Counted from the first letter of the stretch, positions 52,433 through 62,129 are shown. The stretch is DNA of 64,000 bases from Paenibacillus xerothermodurans (GCF_002220865.2 NZ_NHRJ02000005.1:62001-126000), one strand, 5' to 3'. Program-made: numbers and translations. Notes: generated from the sequence alone by a model not told the origin.

Positions 52433-54289
52433 CTAGTCGTCGCCTTTTCTGCCGTCGGCATTCCGCTGACTATCGGAGTTCCTATCGTTGTCTGCGCTTC
52501 TGTTGTTATCAGGCTTCCGCTCATCGCCGGAGCCCTGCTGTACCTCCTCACTTCTTTCCCCGGCACTGTTTTTGTCACCGCCGGAGGGGCGGCGGCTGTC
52601 AGACTCTGCTCTATCGTCCGACTGCCTGCCGCCGTCCTCCTTCTGCGCCGGCCCCTCTTTTCGGTCATCATCCGTGTCTTCCTGCTTTTCTTTTTCCTTA
52701 CCGGCGCTTTCTTGCTCCTTCTTTTGCTGGAGCTGTTTATGGAACTCTTCCAGCCGCTTTCGCGCTTCCTCTTCTAAGCGCTTATTGAGCTCCGCACTAC
52801 CACTCAAATCACCGCTGCCGTTTTCCTGTTGACCTTCACGTTCAGTGTGCTCGCTGTCATCATCATCCTGGTGATCTTTGTCTTGTTCTTCCTGCTTGTT
52901 ACGCTCGCCCTGTTTGTCGTCATCCCTGTCACCGTGATCCTCGTCGCCGGCATTTGTGGAATTATCATACTTTCTCGAGGCGTCAGCACGATCGTCGCCT
53001 CTTTCGGCATCCATCGCCCGTGTGGCATCGGGCTTACGCTCTTCCGGCTTGGGTGTGATCGGCGGCTGCTTTACCGGCGTTGTGGTACTCTCTCTGATAG
53101 GAGTGGAGCGCCTGTGATCAGCTTCGTAATCATCTCCGCCTTGCCAGTAGTTCCTGCCGCTGCCGCTGCCGTTGCCGTTGTTTCTATTATCCTCGTCTCT
53201 GCGTGTCCGGTCATCTCTGCCGCGGCCATCGTCATCATCATCTTCGTCAGTGGCCTCTCTGCTGTCTCTACGATCGATGTAATCGTTGTCTTGTCTGCTG
53301 TCCCGTTCGGCATTATCACCGCCTTGCTGTACACCCGCATTAGAACTGCCGCCACCAGGCTGCTGAAAAGCGTCCTGGTCGCTCGTGCTTGCCGTGCCAC
53401 GGTTTCCAGTTACCTTGATCGACTGCTCCCTTTTCCACTCTTCGAGCCGTTTATCCAACTCTCCCGACCTTTCCAGTTCAATGAGCTGTCTGATCAAATC
53501 TTTAGACGGTAGCTTATCGGGCTCCAAGATGGCGGATGCGCTGTGCGAGTTTTCTTCGATAATCTGGTGAATCGACTCTGTCTTCAACTCATCGACCGTG
53601 ACATCGATGCCTTGCTTCTTGGCATACAGATAAACCGAATATTTTCCCATCGAAACGCCGCTCTTGCTGGCTTCCGACCGTATCTCTCGGGGTGCGGCAA
53701 ACGCCTCCACGTGATAAGCATCGGCCTGGTCCGGATGGGTTTTCTTCAGGTGATTGGTGACTTGCTGCCTTAGCTTATCTGCAATCTGAGCATCATTGAC
53801 AGCGCTTGTTTCCTGAATAACGGTGCTGGCGATCACAATGTCGGCTGAGCCCGCTGCCAAAGCATTCTGCTCCGCCTTGTCCAACAAGGCGGCAGTGACC
53901 TCCTCCAACGTTTTTCCTTCGTAATCTACCGCCTGAACCAGTGCCGTTCCATCCGGGTTCAAGCCGCGCAGCTCAAGCACCTGTTCATTGGCGTCAATCC
54001 CCATTTCGACGGATGGATTAATATCCATCGACACGTAAGCGACGACTTGAGAGGTGCCTAATTTGCCGGAAAAACTGACCGCCAGCACGATACAGAACAC
54101 TACAGCCGCAGCGATAGCGGACCGGAGTGCGATGGGTGGGCTTGCCCACTTCGGGCTTTGATCGGCATACACGATTTCCTCGCCCACTTCACAGGTGCGG
54201 TTTTTGCGGGAAATCTTTTCAAAATGACCGTCGTGCCGCATCACTACGATGCTTTTTTCAGTCATTTCCATAACGATGCCTTTGTTCAT
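52433..54289 (-). CDS. RsgI-like anti-sigma factor with long charged C-terminus
   Basis: The 618-residue membrane protein keeps SigI inactive. The RsgI N-terminal domain covers residues 1-45, a transmembrane helix about 55-76 and an extracytoplasmic domain about 80-290 with the conserved YVSMDINPSVEMGID, whose Asn91-Pro92 bond is the site of autocleavage reported in this family. From about 293 the chain is low-complexity, rich in Asp, Arg, Glu, Asn and Gly, with no carbohydrate-binding module. It overlaps sigI by 4 bp. Antisense frames over the low-complexity part are artefacts. Confidence 0.88.
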   Translation of the reverse strand: MNKGIVMEMTEKSIVVMRHDGHFEKISRKNRTCEVGEEIVYADQSPKWASPPIALRSAIAAAVVFCIVLAVSFSGKLGTSQVVAYVSMDINPSVEMGIDANEQVLELRGLNPDGTALVQAVDYEGKTLEEVTAALLDKAEQNALAAGSADIVIASTVIQETSAVNDAQIADKLRQQVTNHLKKTHPDQADAYHVEAFAAPREIRSEASKSGVSMGKYSVYLYAKKQGIDVTVDELKTESIHQIIEENSHSASAILEPDKLPSKDLIRQLIELERSGELDKRLEEWKREQSIKVTGNRGTASTSDQDAFQQPGGGSSNAGVQQGGDNAERDSRQDNDYIDRRDSREATDEDDDDDGRGRDDRTRRDEDNRNNGNGSGSGRNYWQGGDDYEADHRRSTPIRESTTTPVKQPPITPKPEERKPDATRAMDAERGDDRADASRKYDNSTNAGDEDHGDRDDDKQGERNKQEEQDKDHQDDDDSEHTEREGQQENGSGDLSGSAELNKRLEEEARKRLEEFHKQLQQKKEQESAGKEKEKQEDTDDDRKEGPAQKEDGGRQSDDRAESDSRRPSGGDKNSAGERSEEVQQGSGDERKPDNNRSADNDRNSDSQRNADGRKGDD

Positions 54290-55101
54290 TCGCTGCCCCC
54301 CCCTTCTGACGAATCGTCTTTTGTATACAAATAATCACGAAGATAAGGATATGGGCCGTTATTGATCAAAGCCACGGTGATGATGAATTTGCGGTTGCGT
54401 TCCAATGTCTTTCTTGATACCTCCACCAATTCTAATAGTTCTTTGATTGGCAGCATACGCTTTGCCAGCATTGTCCGCATCAAATCGGGATTCCCCGCCA
54501 GCTGTTTGCCGATTGCAACCAGTGCCTGTCTGGAATCATTATGCTTTGGAGACGCATCTACCAACTCCGCAAATGAAATACCAAAATCATTTAAACAACG
54601 ATTTAATTCCAAAATCTCGCCGCGCCGTTCCTCCATTCCTTTTTGTTTCTCGTACTGCTCAAGCGCCTGATGAATTTCTACCGGGTTGACGATGTTATCT
54701 TCCTCATCCTCGACATCAAAGAGGCTATAAGGCAGCTGCTGGGAAAACCGCTGCTCCTTTCGGACATAATCTATTAACCTGCGTCGAATGACCTGCTCGG
54801 CGAAGCCCAAGAAGGATCTGCCCGATTCCGCGGAAAATTGATTGACCGCCTCGTTGAAAGCACCTAACGCGATGCTGAATTCATCATCTCTTGCTGGATC
54901 TATATATCTTTTACAAAAACGGCTCGTCACCTTCGCAACATATGGCTGGTAGTCCGTGATGAACTGGTTGCGCAAACGTAAATCGCCCTTCTGAATCAAA
55001 AGCACGATCTGTTCCGGTGGCTGCGGATCTGTCGTTTCTGCTGGGTGAGTCTGACGTTTTCCAAGAAATTTCTTAAATAAAACGAGCAGCAAACTTTCCA
55101 C
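54286..55101 (-). CDS. sigI: RNA polymerase sigma factor SigI
   Basis: The 271-residue sigma factor shows the SigI region 2 (LLIQKGDLRLRNQFITDYQP; FCKRYIDPARDDEFSIALGAF in part; SFLGFAEQVIRRRLIDYVRKE in part) and the SigI-specific C-terminal domain (MLAKRMLPIKELLELVEVSR in part). In B. subtilis SigI responds to heat and membrane stress. It is followed by rsgI with a 4-bp overlap and preceded by a candidate SigI-type promoter, indicating autoregulation. Confidence 0.93.
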   Translation of the reverse strand: MESLLLVLFKKFLGKRQTHPAETTDPQPPEQIVLLIQKGDLRLRNQFITDYQPYVAKVTSRFCKRYIDPARDDEFSIALGAFNEAVNQFSAESGRSFLGFAEQVIRRRLIDYVRKEQRFSQQLPYSLFDVEDEEDNIVNPVEIHQALEQYEKQKGMEERRGEILELNRCLNDFGISFAELVDASPKHNDSRQALVAIGKQLAGNPDLMRTMLAKRMLPIKELLELVEVSRKTLERNRKFIITVALINNGPYPYLRDYLYTKDDSSEGGGSE

Positions 55102-55115
55102 CTCACATTATATTT

Positions 55116-55144
55116 TTCGCTGTCTCCAGAATGGTTGCGGGGGT
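55116..55144 (-). promoter_or_regulatory. Candidate SigI-dependent promoter of sigI-rsgI
   Basis: On the minus strand ACCCCC (55139-55144) and CGAA (55116-55119) are 19 bp apart. These match the SigI -35 and -10 elements in sequence; the spacing should be compared with known SigI promoters. Confidence 0.55.
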
Positions 55145-55203
55145 CTGTTTTTGTGACCTTCCTCACATTTTTTCATTTGTCAACTTGTGCTTGTCTCATC
55201 TTT

Positions 55204-55244
55204 AAAAAAATAAAACAACGTCCCTACAACAATAGAGACGTTGT
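55204..55244 (-). terminator. Intrinsic terminator of the zinc-ribbon protein gene
   Basis: ACAACGTC and GACGTTGT form an 8-bp stem, followed on the minus strand by TTTTATTTTTTT. It lies 11 bp after the stop of the gene at 55255-55683. Confidence 0.75.
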
Positions 55245-55254
55245 CAACTGTAAA

Positions 55255-55683
55255 TTATGATAAGCCGCGCGTCGTCCTTTTGTTCCTCAACTTGCTTCTG
55301 CGGCGGCTCAGGATATTCAGCCGTTGCTTCAACTGATTCTCCCATTCGACATCGCCCCACGCCTTAGCTACCATCATAAGATCCAGAGCCATATCGATCT
55401 GGCTCGTGACGACCTCGAGCGGGTCTTCATTCTCATGGTTGACGCAGTTCTCATATAATTCCGCCTCGTTGCGGGTATATGTATATTCCTGAAAATCGAC
55501 TTCCGGCGCGCCATCGCCATGAGCGTACTCGGCCAGAATGTCATATTCGCTTTCGACCAAATGATGTACTTCCACCCGATGACAAACCGGGCAGAGCAGC
55601 AGAGGTACGTTATGGATATGGGTTCGGATATGTTTTAAAGTTCCTTTGGTTCCGATCATACTTGCACCGCAACAAAAGCTCAT
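55255..55683 (-). CDS. Small zinc-ribbon-like protein of unknown function (142 aa)
   Basis: The preferred ATG at 55681-55683 follows AAGGAG. The N-terminus has MSFCCGASMIG and LLLCPVCHRVEVHH; the Cys-Cys and CPVC pairs suggest a zinc ribbon. The middle is acidic, and the C-terminus is basic (LSRRRSKLRNKRTTRG). The frame extends to 55803 but without a ribosome site. Family unknown; possibly a nucleic-acid-binding or regulatory protein. Confidence 0.65.
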   Translation of the reverse strand: MSFCCGASMIGTKGTLKHIRTHIHNVPLLLCPVCHRVEVHHLVESEYDILAEYAHGDGAPEVDFQEYTYTRNEAELYENCVNHENEDPLEVVTSQIDMALDLMMVAKAWGDVEWENQLKQRLNILSRRRSKLRNKRTTRGLS

Positions 55684-55803
55684 GAAATTCACGCTCCTTC
55701 TTTCTAAAACAGAAAGCGACTTGTAACATATTCGACGTAATTCGGCGAAATCCTCTTTTTTGTCTCTTTTTTGTCGAAAATGAGCGGATGATCCAATCTT
55801 CAC

Positions 55804-56155
55804 CTTACGGCGGGTTTTACTCCAACTTTATGACACAAGCCCCCTTTTTATGATTGCTTGGTGCGAGTCAGGGAATCGAGGGTTAATGGTAACATGTGAC
55901 CGCTGACGGGCGATCGTCGATTCATCCGGCGGCCGTACACCTTGGTACGGGCCCTTATTCAGGCGGGCGTCATAAAGCCGCACAAGCACCTGCAAATCCC
56001 GGCTTCGTCCGCATTCTAAAACAACTGTGTGTCACATAGGTTTTGTAGCATGCTGGTAAAATCCGCCTGGTCCAATTGACAACACTCACCTGCCTGCAAA
56101 ATCATATACTGCCAGGGTGGCGACATTGACCGCCTAAGCAAGAAAAGGTACTCTA
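55804..56155. other. Divergent intergenic region, no gene seen
   Basis: This 350-bp gap separates the zinc-ribbon gene from the glucoamylase gene. It holds a stable hairpin (GGCCGTAC at 55931-55938 with GTACGG at 55945-55950 and onward) and a consensus TTGACA about 90 bp before the glucoamylase start, without a well-spaced -10 box. Confidence 0.4.
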
Positions 56156-58162
56156 ATGGAAAGAAGTGCTACTCCAGAGACAGAGGATGTGGATGAATTG
56201 CCAAGACATTTAGCCATCGGAAACGGGAAATTTCTGATCAATTTGGACGGCCATACGTATATGCGAGATTTGTACTATCCTTACGTAGGTCAATTAAACC
56301 ACATCGGCGGATATCAGTGCAGAATAGGTCTATGGGTTGACGGCACTTTCTCTTGGCTGTCCGACCCGGAATGGGAGTTCAAGCTATCTTACGTGGAGGA
56401 TTCGCTCATCACGGAAGTGACGGCCACACACCCGCATTTAGGGGTTGCTCTGCTTATCAACGATGGAGTACATCAGCGGGAAGATATTTATTTGAAACGT
56501 CTGCAGATTAACAACGCGCGGGACACGGTGCGCGAAATCCGCATCTTTTTCAATCAGGATCTGGTGATTAACGAGACGGAGGTCGGCGACACGGCCGCAT
56601 ACTATCCAGCCAATAATACCGTATTTCATTATAAAAAAGATAAATACTTCATGTTTAGCGGCAGCACCGGAGCGAGCGGTATTTATCAATATACCACCGG
56701 TGTGAAGCGCTTTTATAACGCGGAAGGCACTTGGCGGGACGCGGAGGACGGGCACCTGATGGGTAACGCGATAGCCCAGGGCTCGGTTGACAGCACGATC
56801 AGCTTCCGTCTGCATGTGCCGCCCAACTCCGATGAAACGATGTACTATTGGATGACAGCCGGCAAAAACCTGGAGGAAGTGAAGAAGCTCAACTCCTATA
56901 TCAACGAGAGCCACCCCGGCAAGCTTCTTGACCGCATCAAAGTGTATTGGCAGCGTTGGGTCAACAAATCGGAACGCGAATATGGCGACCTTCCACCCGA
57001 AGTGATCCGGCTGTTCAAACAGAGTCTGCTCATCGTACGGACGCAAACAGACATGAACGGCGCGATTATCGCGGCCAATGACTCCGACATTATGCAGAGT
57101 AACCGCGATCACTACAGTTATATGTGGCCGCGTGACGGCGCTCTGATCGCTTATGCTATGACAATGGCAGGTTACCAGGGCATGATCACGCCGTTCTTCC
57201 ACTTTTGCGCGAATGTATTGTCGCCCGAAGGCTACCTGCACCACAAATATAATCCTGACGGCACGGTCGGCTCCAGTTGGCATCCCTATATCCATTCAGG
57301 CATCGAGCAGCTCCCGATCCAGGAAGATGAGACTGCGCTCGTGCTGTATGCGCTATGGCAGGATTTCGAGCAGCACGGCGTAATTGAGCTGCCGCAGTCA
57401 TTATACAGCACATTGATCCGAAGGGCCGCACGTTTTATGACAAGTTACATCGATCAGGAGCTGAACCTGCCCAAGCCAAGTTATGACTTATGGGAAGAGC
57501 GGTACGGCATCTATACATTCACAACCTCCGCTGTCTATGGCGGCCTGATCGCCGCGGCGAACTTCTGCAGCCTGTTCGGCGACGAGGAGCGCAGCAGCCG
57601 CTATCGACATACAGCGGAACGTATCAAGGCCAGCATGCTGAAGCATCTCTGGGACGAGGAAGAACAGCGGTTTATCCGCGGCTTATACAAGGAAAACGGC
57701 CAGTGGGTGAAGGACAAAACGCATGAGAGCAGCGTGTATGGGGTGTTCGAATTCGGCGTACTGCCCGCTGACGACTACCGCGTGGTCAAAACCATGGAGG
57801 CTAACCGTCAACACCTGACGATCAAAACGGATATCGGGGGCGTGGCCCGGTATTACCATGACTACTATTTCCAACGCTCCTCCGATATCGAGAGGATTCC
57901 AGGCAACCCCTGGATCATATGCACGCTTTGGATCGCAGAATGGGAAATCGAATATGCCAAAACCATGGAGGATCTGGAAAAGCCGCGCCAAACACTCCAG
58001 TGGGTCGTCCAGCATGCCATGGAGAGCGGCATACTTCCCGAGCAGCTTGATCCGTTCGACGGCGGCCCCGTGTCTGTCGCTCCGCTCACCTGGTCCCATG
58101 CTACTTATGTATTGGCCGTGGTAAAATACATGAGAAAATACAAAAAGCTGGCCGGCAAATGA
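56156..58162 (+). CDS. GH15 glucoamylase-type glycoside hydrolase (cytoplasmic)
   Basis: The 668-residue protein has an N-terminal beta-sandwich and the (alpha/alpha)6 barrel of family GH15, with YMWPRDGALIAYAM, SYDLWEERYGIYTF (acid Glu) and ESGILPEQLDPFDGG (base Glu) followed by LTWSHATY. It lacks a signal peptide, so it is likely intracellular and acts on alpha-glucans, maltooligosaccharides or trehalose. It stands alone; its transcript ends at the strong terminator at 58193-58255. Confidence 0.92.
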   Translation: MERSATPETEDVDELPRHLAIGNGKFLINLDGHTYMRDLYYPYVGQLNHIGGYQCRIGLWVDGTFSWLSDPEWEFKLSYVEDSLITEVTATHPHLGVALLINDGVHQREDIYLKRLQINNARDTVREIRIFFNQDLVINETEVGDTAAYYPANNTVFHYKKDKYFMFSGSTGASGIYQYTTGVKRFYNAEGTWRDAEDGHLMGNAIAQGSVDSTISFRLHVPPNSDETMYYWMTAGKNLEEVKKLNSYINESHPGKLLDRIKVYWQRWVNKSEREYGDLPPEVIRLFKQSLLIVRTQTDMNGAIIAANDSDIMQSNRDHYSYMWPRDGALIAYAMTMAGYQGMITPFFHFCANVLSPEGYLHHKYNPDGTVGSSWHPYIHSGIEQLPIQEDETALVLYALWQDFEQHGVIELPQSLYSTLIRRAARFMTSYIDQELNLPKPSYDLWEERYGIYTFTTSAVYGGLIAAANFCSLFGDEERSSRYRHTAERIKASMLKHLWDEEEQRFIRGLYKENGQWVKDKTHESSVYGVFEFGVLPADDYRVVKTMEANRQHLTIKTDIGGVARYYHDYYFQRSSDIERIPGNPWIICTLWIAEWEIEYAKTMEDLEKPRQTLQWVVQHAMESGILPEQLDPFDGGPVSVAPLTWSHATYVLAVVKYMRKYKKLAGK

Positions 58163-58192
58163 CACCAACACAAAACGTCGCGCCTCACGGGC

Positions 58193-58255
58193 GAGCAGAC
58201 ATGCAAAAAGACCTTTTCCGCTTAGAACGGAAGAAGGTCTTTTGTATGTCTGCTC
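58193..58255. terminator. Very long bidirectional terminator hairpin
   Basis: GAGCAGACAT with ATGTCTGCTC forms the base and AAAAGACCTT with AAGGTCTTTT the upper stem, closed by TCCG/CGGA. With few interruptions the stem reaches about 28 bp, between convergent glucoamylase and gcvH genes. Confidence 0.8.
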
Positions 58256-58276
58256 CTGATTCGAGCATTCTCAGTA

Positions 58277-58660
58277 CTATTCGTGACTATATGTATCTTC
58301 GTATTTCTTGGCGTCCCACAGCCTTTCGAGCTCCGATGGATCCGCCATTTCCATCACGATCATCCAGCCGCTGTCGTAAGGGCGCATGTTGATCTCACCA
58401 GGGTTGTCCTGCAGCTTGCGGTTGATGTCCACTACTTTGCCTGATATTGGCGCATACATTTCCGAGACGGTCTTTACCGATTCCATACTGCCGAACGGCT
58501 CACCCGCCCGCAGCTCGTCGCCCACTTCAGGGAGCTCGGCGAATACAATGGTGCCCAACTCTTGTTGAGCGAAATCGGTCACCCCTATGATCGCCCGGTT
58601 GCCTTCCACCCGTACCCACTCATGATTCTCGCTATATTTCAAGCCTTCTCTAACTTCCAT
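58277..58660 (-). CDS. gcvH: Glycine cleavage system H protein
   Basis: The 127-residue lipoyl carrier shuttles the aminomethyl group between the P and T proteins. The lipoylation Lys63 is in GSMESVKTVSEMYAP, and the fold markers YSENHEWVRV and DNPGEIN are present. The gene stands alone; gcvT and gcvP are not in the window, as in B. subtilis, where gcvH is separate. H protein can also serve lipoate relay. Confidence 0.96.
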   Translation of the reverse strand: MEVREGLKYSENHEWVRVEGNRAIIGVTDFAQQELGTIVFAELPEVGDELRAGEPFGSMESVKTVSEMYAPISGKVVDINRKLQDNPGEINMRPYDSGWMIVMEMADPSELERLWDAKKYEDTYSHE

Positions 58661-58819
58661 TCATTGCCCTCCCTGACAAAAAGTAATTATAGGCTTCAGA
58701 TCAGCCGCTCCCGACAGACAGCTGCAATTTCCCGTGAAGCAAAAAAATCCCTCTAGCTGCAGTATAGCAGACTGAAGGGATTTTTTGAAACGTGCAGTCA
58801 AACGTGAGAAAAAAGTGTA

Positions 58820-59368
58820 TTATTGCGCTACCAAGTGCTTGTCGCCTTTTTTCCAGTTCATTGGGCACAAACCGCCGGATTGCAATGCTTCCAACACACG
58901 GAATGTTTCTTCGACACTGCGACCTACATCGTTGTGGTTAACAACTTGGTATTTCAATTCGCCTTCCGGATCGATGATGAACAAACCGCGGAGCGCTACG
59001 CCTTCCTCTTCGATTAATACGCCGTAGTCACGAGAAACCTGCTTAGTCAAGTCAGCGCCCAATGGGAAGTTCAACTTGCCCAAGCCGTTGTTTTCTACCG
59101 GAGTATTGATCCAAGCGCGGTGAGAGTGTACGCTGTCGATAGATACGCCCAATACTTCTGTGTCTAACTTTTTGAAAGCTTCATAGTTTTCGCTCAAAGC
59201 GGTAATTTCAGTTGGGCATACAAAAGTGAAGTCAAGCGGATAGAAGAACAATACCAACCACTTACCTTTATAATCGGACAAAGATACTTTACCGAAGCCA
59301 ACGCCGTCCCCATTTGCTGTTTCAAGTGTAAAATGAGGTGCTTGTTTTCCTACCAAACGTTCTGCCAT
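58820..59368 (-). CDS. Typical 2-Cys peroxiredoxin (AhpC/TSA family, YkuU-like)
   Basis: The 182-residue enzyme reduces peroxides. Peroxidatic Cys51 is in [13 protein letters not shown] and resolving Cys168 in GGLCPMNW near the C-terminus, with the length and layout of B. subtilis YkuU. AAGGAGG precedes the ATG. A good promoter (TTGACT-N17-TACGAT) and a PerR/Fur-like box lie upstream. No AhpF is adjacent, so thioredoxin or another reductant is expected. Confidence 0.94.
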   Translation of the reverse strand: MAERLVGKQAPHFTLETANGDGVGFGKVSLSDYKGKWLVLFFYPLDFTFVCPTEITALSENYEAFKKLDTEVLGVSIDSVHSHRAWINTPVENNGLGKLNFPLGADLTKQVSRDYGVLIEEEGVALRGLFIIDPEGELKYQVVNHNDVGRSVEETFRVLEALQSGGLCPMNWKKGDKHLVAQ

Positions 59369-59410
59369 CTGCTATTTCCTCCTTTATATTCCTTAAAATC
59401 TACGTATAAA

Positions 59411-59439
59411 ATCGTAACATTCGCCTAAATGAAAGTCAA
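59411..59439 (-). promoter_or_regulatory. Peroxiredoxin gene promoter
   Basis: On the minus strand TTGACT (59434-59439) and TACGAT (59411-59416) are separated by 17 bp, about 40 bp before the coding start. Confidence 0.7.
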
Positions 59440-59458
59440 GATTAGAGAGACTATCAAT

Positions 59459-59473
59459 TGATAATGATTATAA
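59459..59473. promoter_or_regulatory. PerR/Fur-like box
   Basis: TGATAATGATTATAA matches the PerR box TTATAATNATTATAA at all but one defined position and also resembles a Fur box. It lies about 20 bp upstream of the -35 element of the peroxiredoxin promoter. Confidence 0.6.
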
Positions 59474-59517
59474 TTAAAAATAGGCTGCCATAATTCATGT
59501 TAGAGACGGCCTCCGGC

Positions 59518-59566
59518 AAAAAAAGAAGACTCCGCTCATCTTCCTGGCGAAAGAATGGTAGAGTCT
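59518..59566 (-). terminator. Terminator after leuB
   Basis: AGACTC and GAGTCT pair across a loop of about 28 nt, and the minus strand then reads TTCTTTTTTT. It lies just after the leuB stop. Confidence 0.5.
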
Positions 59567-59587
59567 GCAACTGTGCTGCCAAGCCCA

Positions 59588-60667
59588 TTATTTTCTAATT
59601 GCGTCCACGATCAAATCGCCCATCGCTGTTGTGCCGATCGCCGTGCTCTTATCTACCGCGATGTCGCCGGTGCGGTGTCCTGCATCCAACACTTCTTTAA
59701 CGGCGCGTTCAATCGCTTCCGCTGCATCGTGATATCCAAATGTCAAACGGAACATCAGAGCCACGGACAAAATGGTCGCTATTGGGTTTGCAGCACCTTG
59801 CCCCGCGATGTCCGGAGCAGAGCCGTGCACCGGTTCGTACAAACCAAAAGCTCCTTCGCCGAGGGAAGCGGAGGACAGCATGCCGATCGAGCCGGTCAAC
59901 ATCGCCGCTTCATCGCTCAGAATATCTCCAAACATGTTCTCGGTTACGATGACGTCGAAGCTCGAAGGGCGCCGCAGCAGTTGCATTGCACAGTTATCGA
60001 CCAACACATGCTCCAGCTCGACATCCGGATAATCTGCGGATATGCGGATCACTGTTTCCCTCCATAGGCGGGAAGTTTCAAGCACGTTCGCCTTGTCGAC
60101 GGATGCAAGCTTCTTGCTGCGTGTGCGTGCGATTTCGAACGCTTGACGAGCGATACGCTCAATTTCCTGCACATTGTACACGCAGGTGTCGACCGCCTCT
60201 TGACCGTTATCCCCGTCCCGACGGAATTTTTCACCGAAGTAAATACCGCCTGTCAGCTCACGCACGACGATCAGGTCCGTTCCTTCGAGCACCTCAGGCT
60301 TCAATGTGGAGGCATCTTTCAGGCAGTCGAATATAACCGCCGGACGGATGTTGGAGAACAGACCCAGCGCCTTGCGTATACCTAGTAATCCCGTTTCCGG
60401 ACGCAGCTCCTTCGGGTTATTGTCCCATTGTGGGCCGCCAACCGCTCCCAATAATACTGCGTCGGCATTCTTACACATATCCAAGGTATCCTGCGGCAGG
60501 GGGGTACCCTTCTGATCGATGGCAATCCCGCCAAACAATCCGTGCTCGGTTTCAAAACGGTATCCGAACACTTCTTCCGTTTTTTTCAATACTTTCTCCG
60601 CTTCGGCGATGACTTCAGGGCCGATCCCGTCGCCTGATATTACTGCTATTTTTTTAACTTCTGCCAT
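59588..60667 (-). CDS. leuB: 3-isopropylmalate dehydrogenase
   Basis: The 359-residue NAD-dependent beta-decarboxylating dehydrogenase catalyses the third step of leucine synthesis. Motifs: [39 protein letters not shown] and the cofactor site [20 protein letters not shown] (in part) with [18 protein letters not shown] (in part). The ATG at 60665-60667 follows GGGAG. leuA lies 2 kb upstream on the same strand but is separated by an opposite-strand gene and a YjcZ gene; leuC and leuD are not seen. Confidence 0.97.
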   Translation of the reverse strand: MAEVKKIAVISGDGIGPEVIAEAEKVLKKTEEVFGYRFETEHGLFGGIAIDQKGTPLPQDTLDMCKNADAVLLGAVGGPQWDNNPKELRPETGLLGIRKALGLFSNIRPAVIFDCLKDASTLKPEVLEGTDLIVVRELTGGIYFGEKFRRDGDNGQEAVDTCVYNVQEIERIARQAFEIARTRSKKLASVDKANVLETSRLWRETVIRISADYPDVELEHVLVDNCAMQLLRRPSSFDVIVTENMFGDILSDEAAMLTGSIGMLSSASLGEGAFGLYEPVHGSAPDIAGQGAANPIATILSVALMFRLTFGYHDAAEAIERAVKEVLDAGHRTGDIAVDKSTAIGTTAMGDLIVDAIRK

Positions 60668-60932
60668 GTCATTCAACTCCCACATCTAGATTTATGCATT
60701 ATCTCTTTTTTATCATATTTAGCCTTGTTATACTAAGATATAAAAGCTATGATCGTCATAGGCATATACTATAAAGCTGCTGGTCTGCCCCGTGTTATTT
60801 GCATTTATGATAATTTTTTTTGATCAATCCGACACACTGAATAGGTTGTTTTATCGCTATCTAAAGATTAAAATAATATGTATAAAATATTGTAAAAACG
60901 TTGTTACTTTTCTTCACTAAAGGAGCTTGCGC

Positions 60933-62129
60933 ATGGAATATCGTTTCTCGGATACGATCGACAGTTTTAAATCCTCTGCTGTACGGGAAATTTTGAAGCT
61001 GACGCAAGGGAAGTCCATTATTTCACTGGCCGGCGGACTGCCGAATGAGCAGTATTTTCCCATTGAAGCTGTCAAGGACGCATTCAACCGCGTCTTCGAA
61101 GAAGGCAAGCAGGTACTGCAGTATGGCTTGACCGAAGGCTACACACCGCTCCGGCAAAGCGTCGCCAAACATATGGAACGCAAAAACATCCACGTCGGCG
61201 TAGACGACATGTTAATTACGACAGGCTCCCAGCAAGCGATCGATTTGCTGACGCGCGTGTACATCGATCCGGGTGACGTTATTCTCGTGGAACGGCCTAC
61301 ATATCTAGCCGCCATCCAGATTTTCCAATCACACAAGGCGCGTATTATCTCAGTGGAATGCGATGCGGACGGTATGAATTTATCGGACCTTGAGCTTAAA
61401 ATCGAGCAGTATAATCCCAAGATGATTTATGTAGTACCAACCTTCTCCAACCCTGCAGGAAAAGCGTGGAGTGTGGAACGCCGTCTAGGCACCTTAAATA
61501 TTTGTAAACGGAAGAACGTGCTGATACTTGAAGATGATCCATACGGCGAGCTGCGATTTGGCGGTGGGGAAGCACTACCCTCGATCTTCTCGTTGGATAA
61601 GCATCCGGAGGGCTGTGGAGTTGTCTATACAAGCACATTCTCCAAAATCGTAGCTCCTGCGCTTCGTACCGGCTGGGCTATCGGAGATCCTCAAGTCATC
61701 CGCCAGATGGCACGTGCCAAACAGGCAGCGGATCTGCATTCAAGTACTATGGATCAGCAGGCGCTGCACCAGCTGTTTCAACATTTTGACCTGAATGCGC
61801 ACATCGATCTGGTTCGCACCGAGTATGAAAAGCGTATGCGCCAGATGGTCGACCTGCTGCACCGGCAGGATTGGGCTGGAGCGCGTTGGATCGAACCTAA
61901 GGGCGGCATGTTCATCTGGGTTGAACTACCGGAGCACATAGATACGGAACAGCTGCTGAAGCTGGCTGTTGAGGAGGGCGTCGCCTTTGTGCCTGGCATC
62001 AGCTTCTACGCGGACGAGCCGCAAAGAAATGCGATGCGCCTGAATTTCACGCACACTGACTACGCCCAGATGGTGGAAGGTTTTACCCGTCTGGACCGTG
62101 CTATCCAAAAGATGCTCCAAACCGTCTGA
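60933..62129 (+). CDS. PLP-dependent aminotransferase (2-aminoadipate/aromatic type)
   Basis: The 398-residue fold-type I aminotransferase has ISLAGGLPNEQYFP, LQYGLTEGYTPLR, TTGSQQAIDL, VPTFSNPAGKAW, LEDDPYGELRF and the PLP Lys in STFSKIVAPALRTGW. These fit the MocR-like/LysN-type group without a DNA-binding domain. It likely transaminates 2-aminoadipate, branched-chain or aromatic amino acids. The ATG at 60933 follows AAAGGAG. It lies between leuB and leuA on the opposite strand, so a role in leucine transamination is possible but unproven. Confidence 0.9.
   Translation: MEYRFSDTIDSFKSSAVREILKLTQGKSIISLAGGLPNEQYFPIEAVKDAFNRVFEEGKQVLQYGLTEGYTPLRQSVAKHMERKNIHVGVDDMLITTGSQQAIDLLTRVYIDPGDVILVERPTYLAAIQIFQSHKARIISVECDADGMNLSDLELKIEQYNPKMIYVVPTFSNPAGKAWSVERRLGTLNICKRKNVLILEDDPYGELRFGGGEALPSIFSLDKHPEGCGVVYTSTFSKIVAPALRTGWAIGDPQVIRQMARAKQAADLHSSTMDQQALHQLFQHFDLNAHIDLVRTEYEKRMRQMVDLLHRQDWAGARWIEPKGGMFIWVELPEHIDTEQLLKLAVEEGVAFVPGISFYADEPQRNAMRLNFTHTDYAQMVEGFTRLDRAIQKMLQTV

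Noticed and set aside
52829-53512. 227-residue hydrophobic open frame on the plus strand
   Set aside because: It is antisense to the low-complexity Asp/Arg-rich tail of RsgI. The Val/Ile/Leu richness comes from reverse-complemented GAC/GAT codons and there is no ribosome site.
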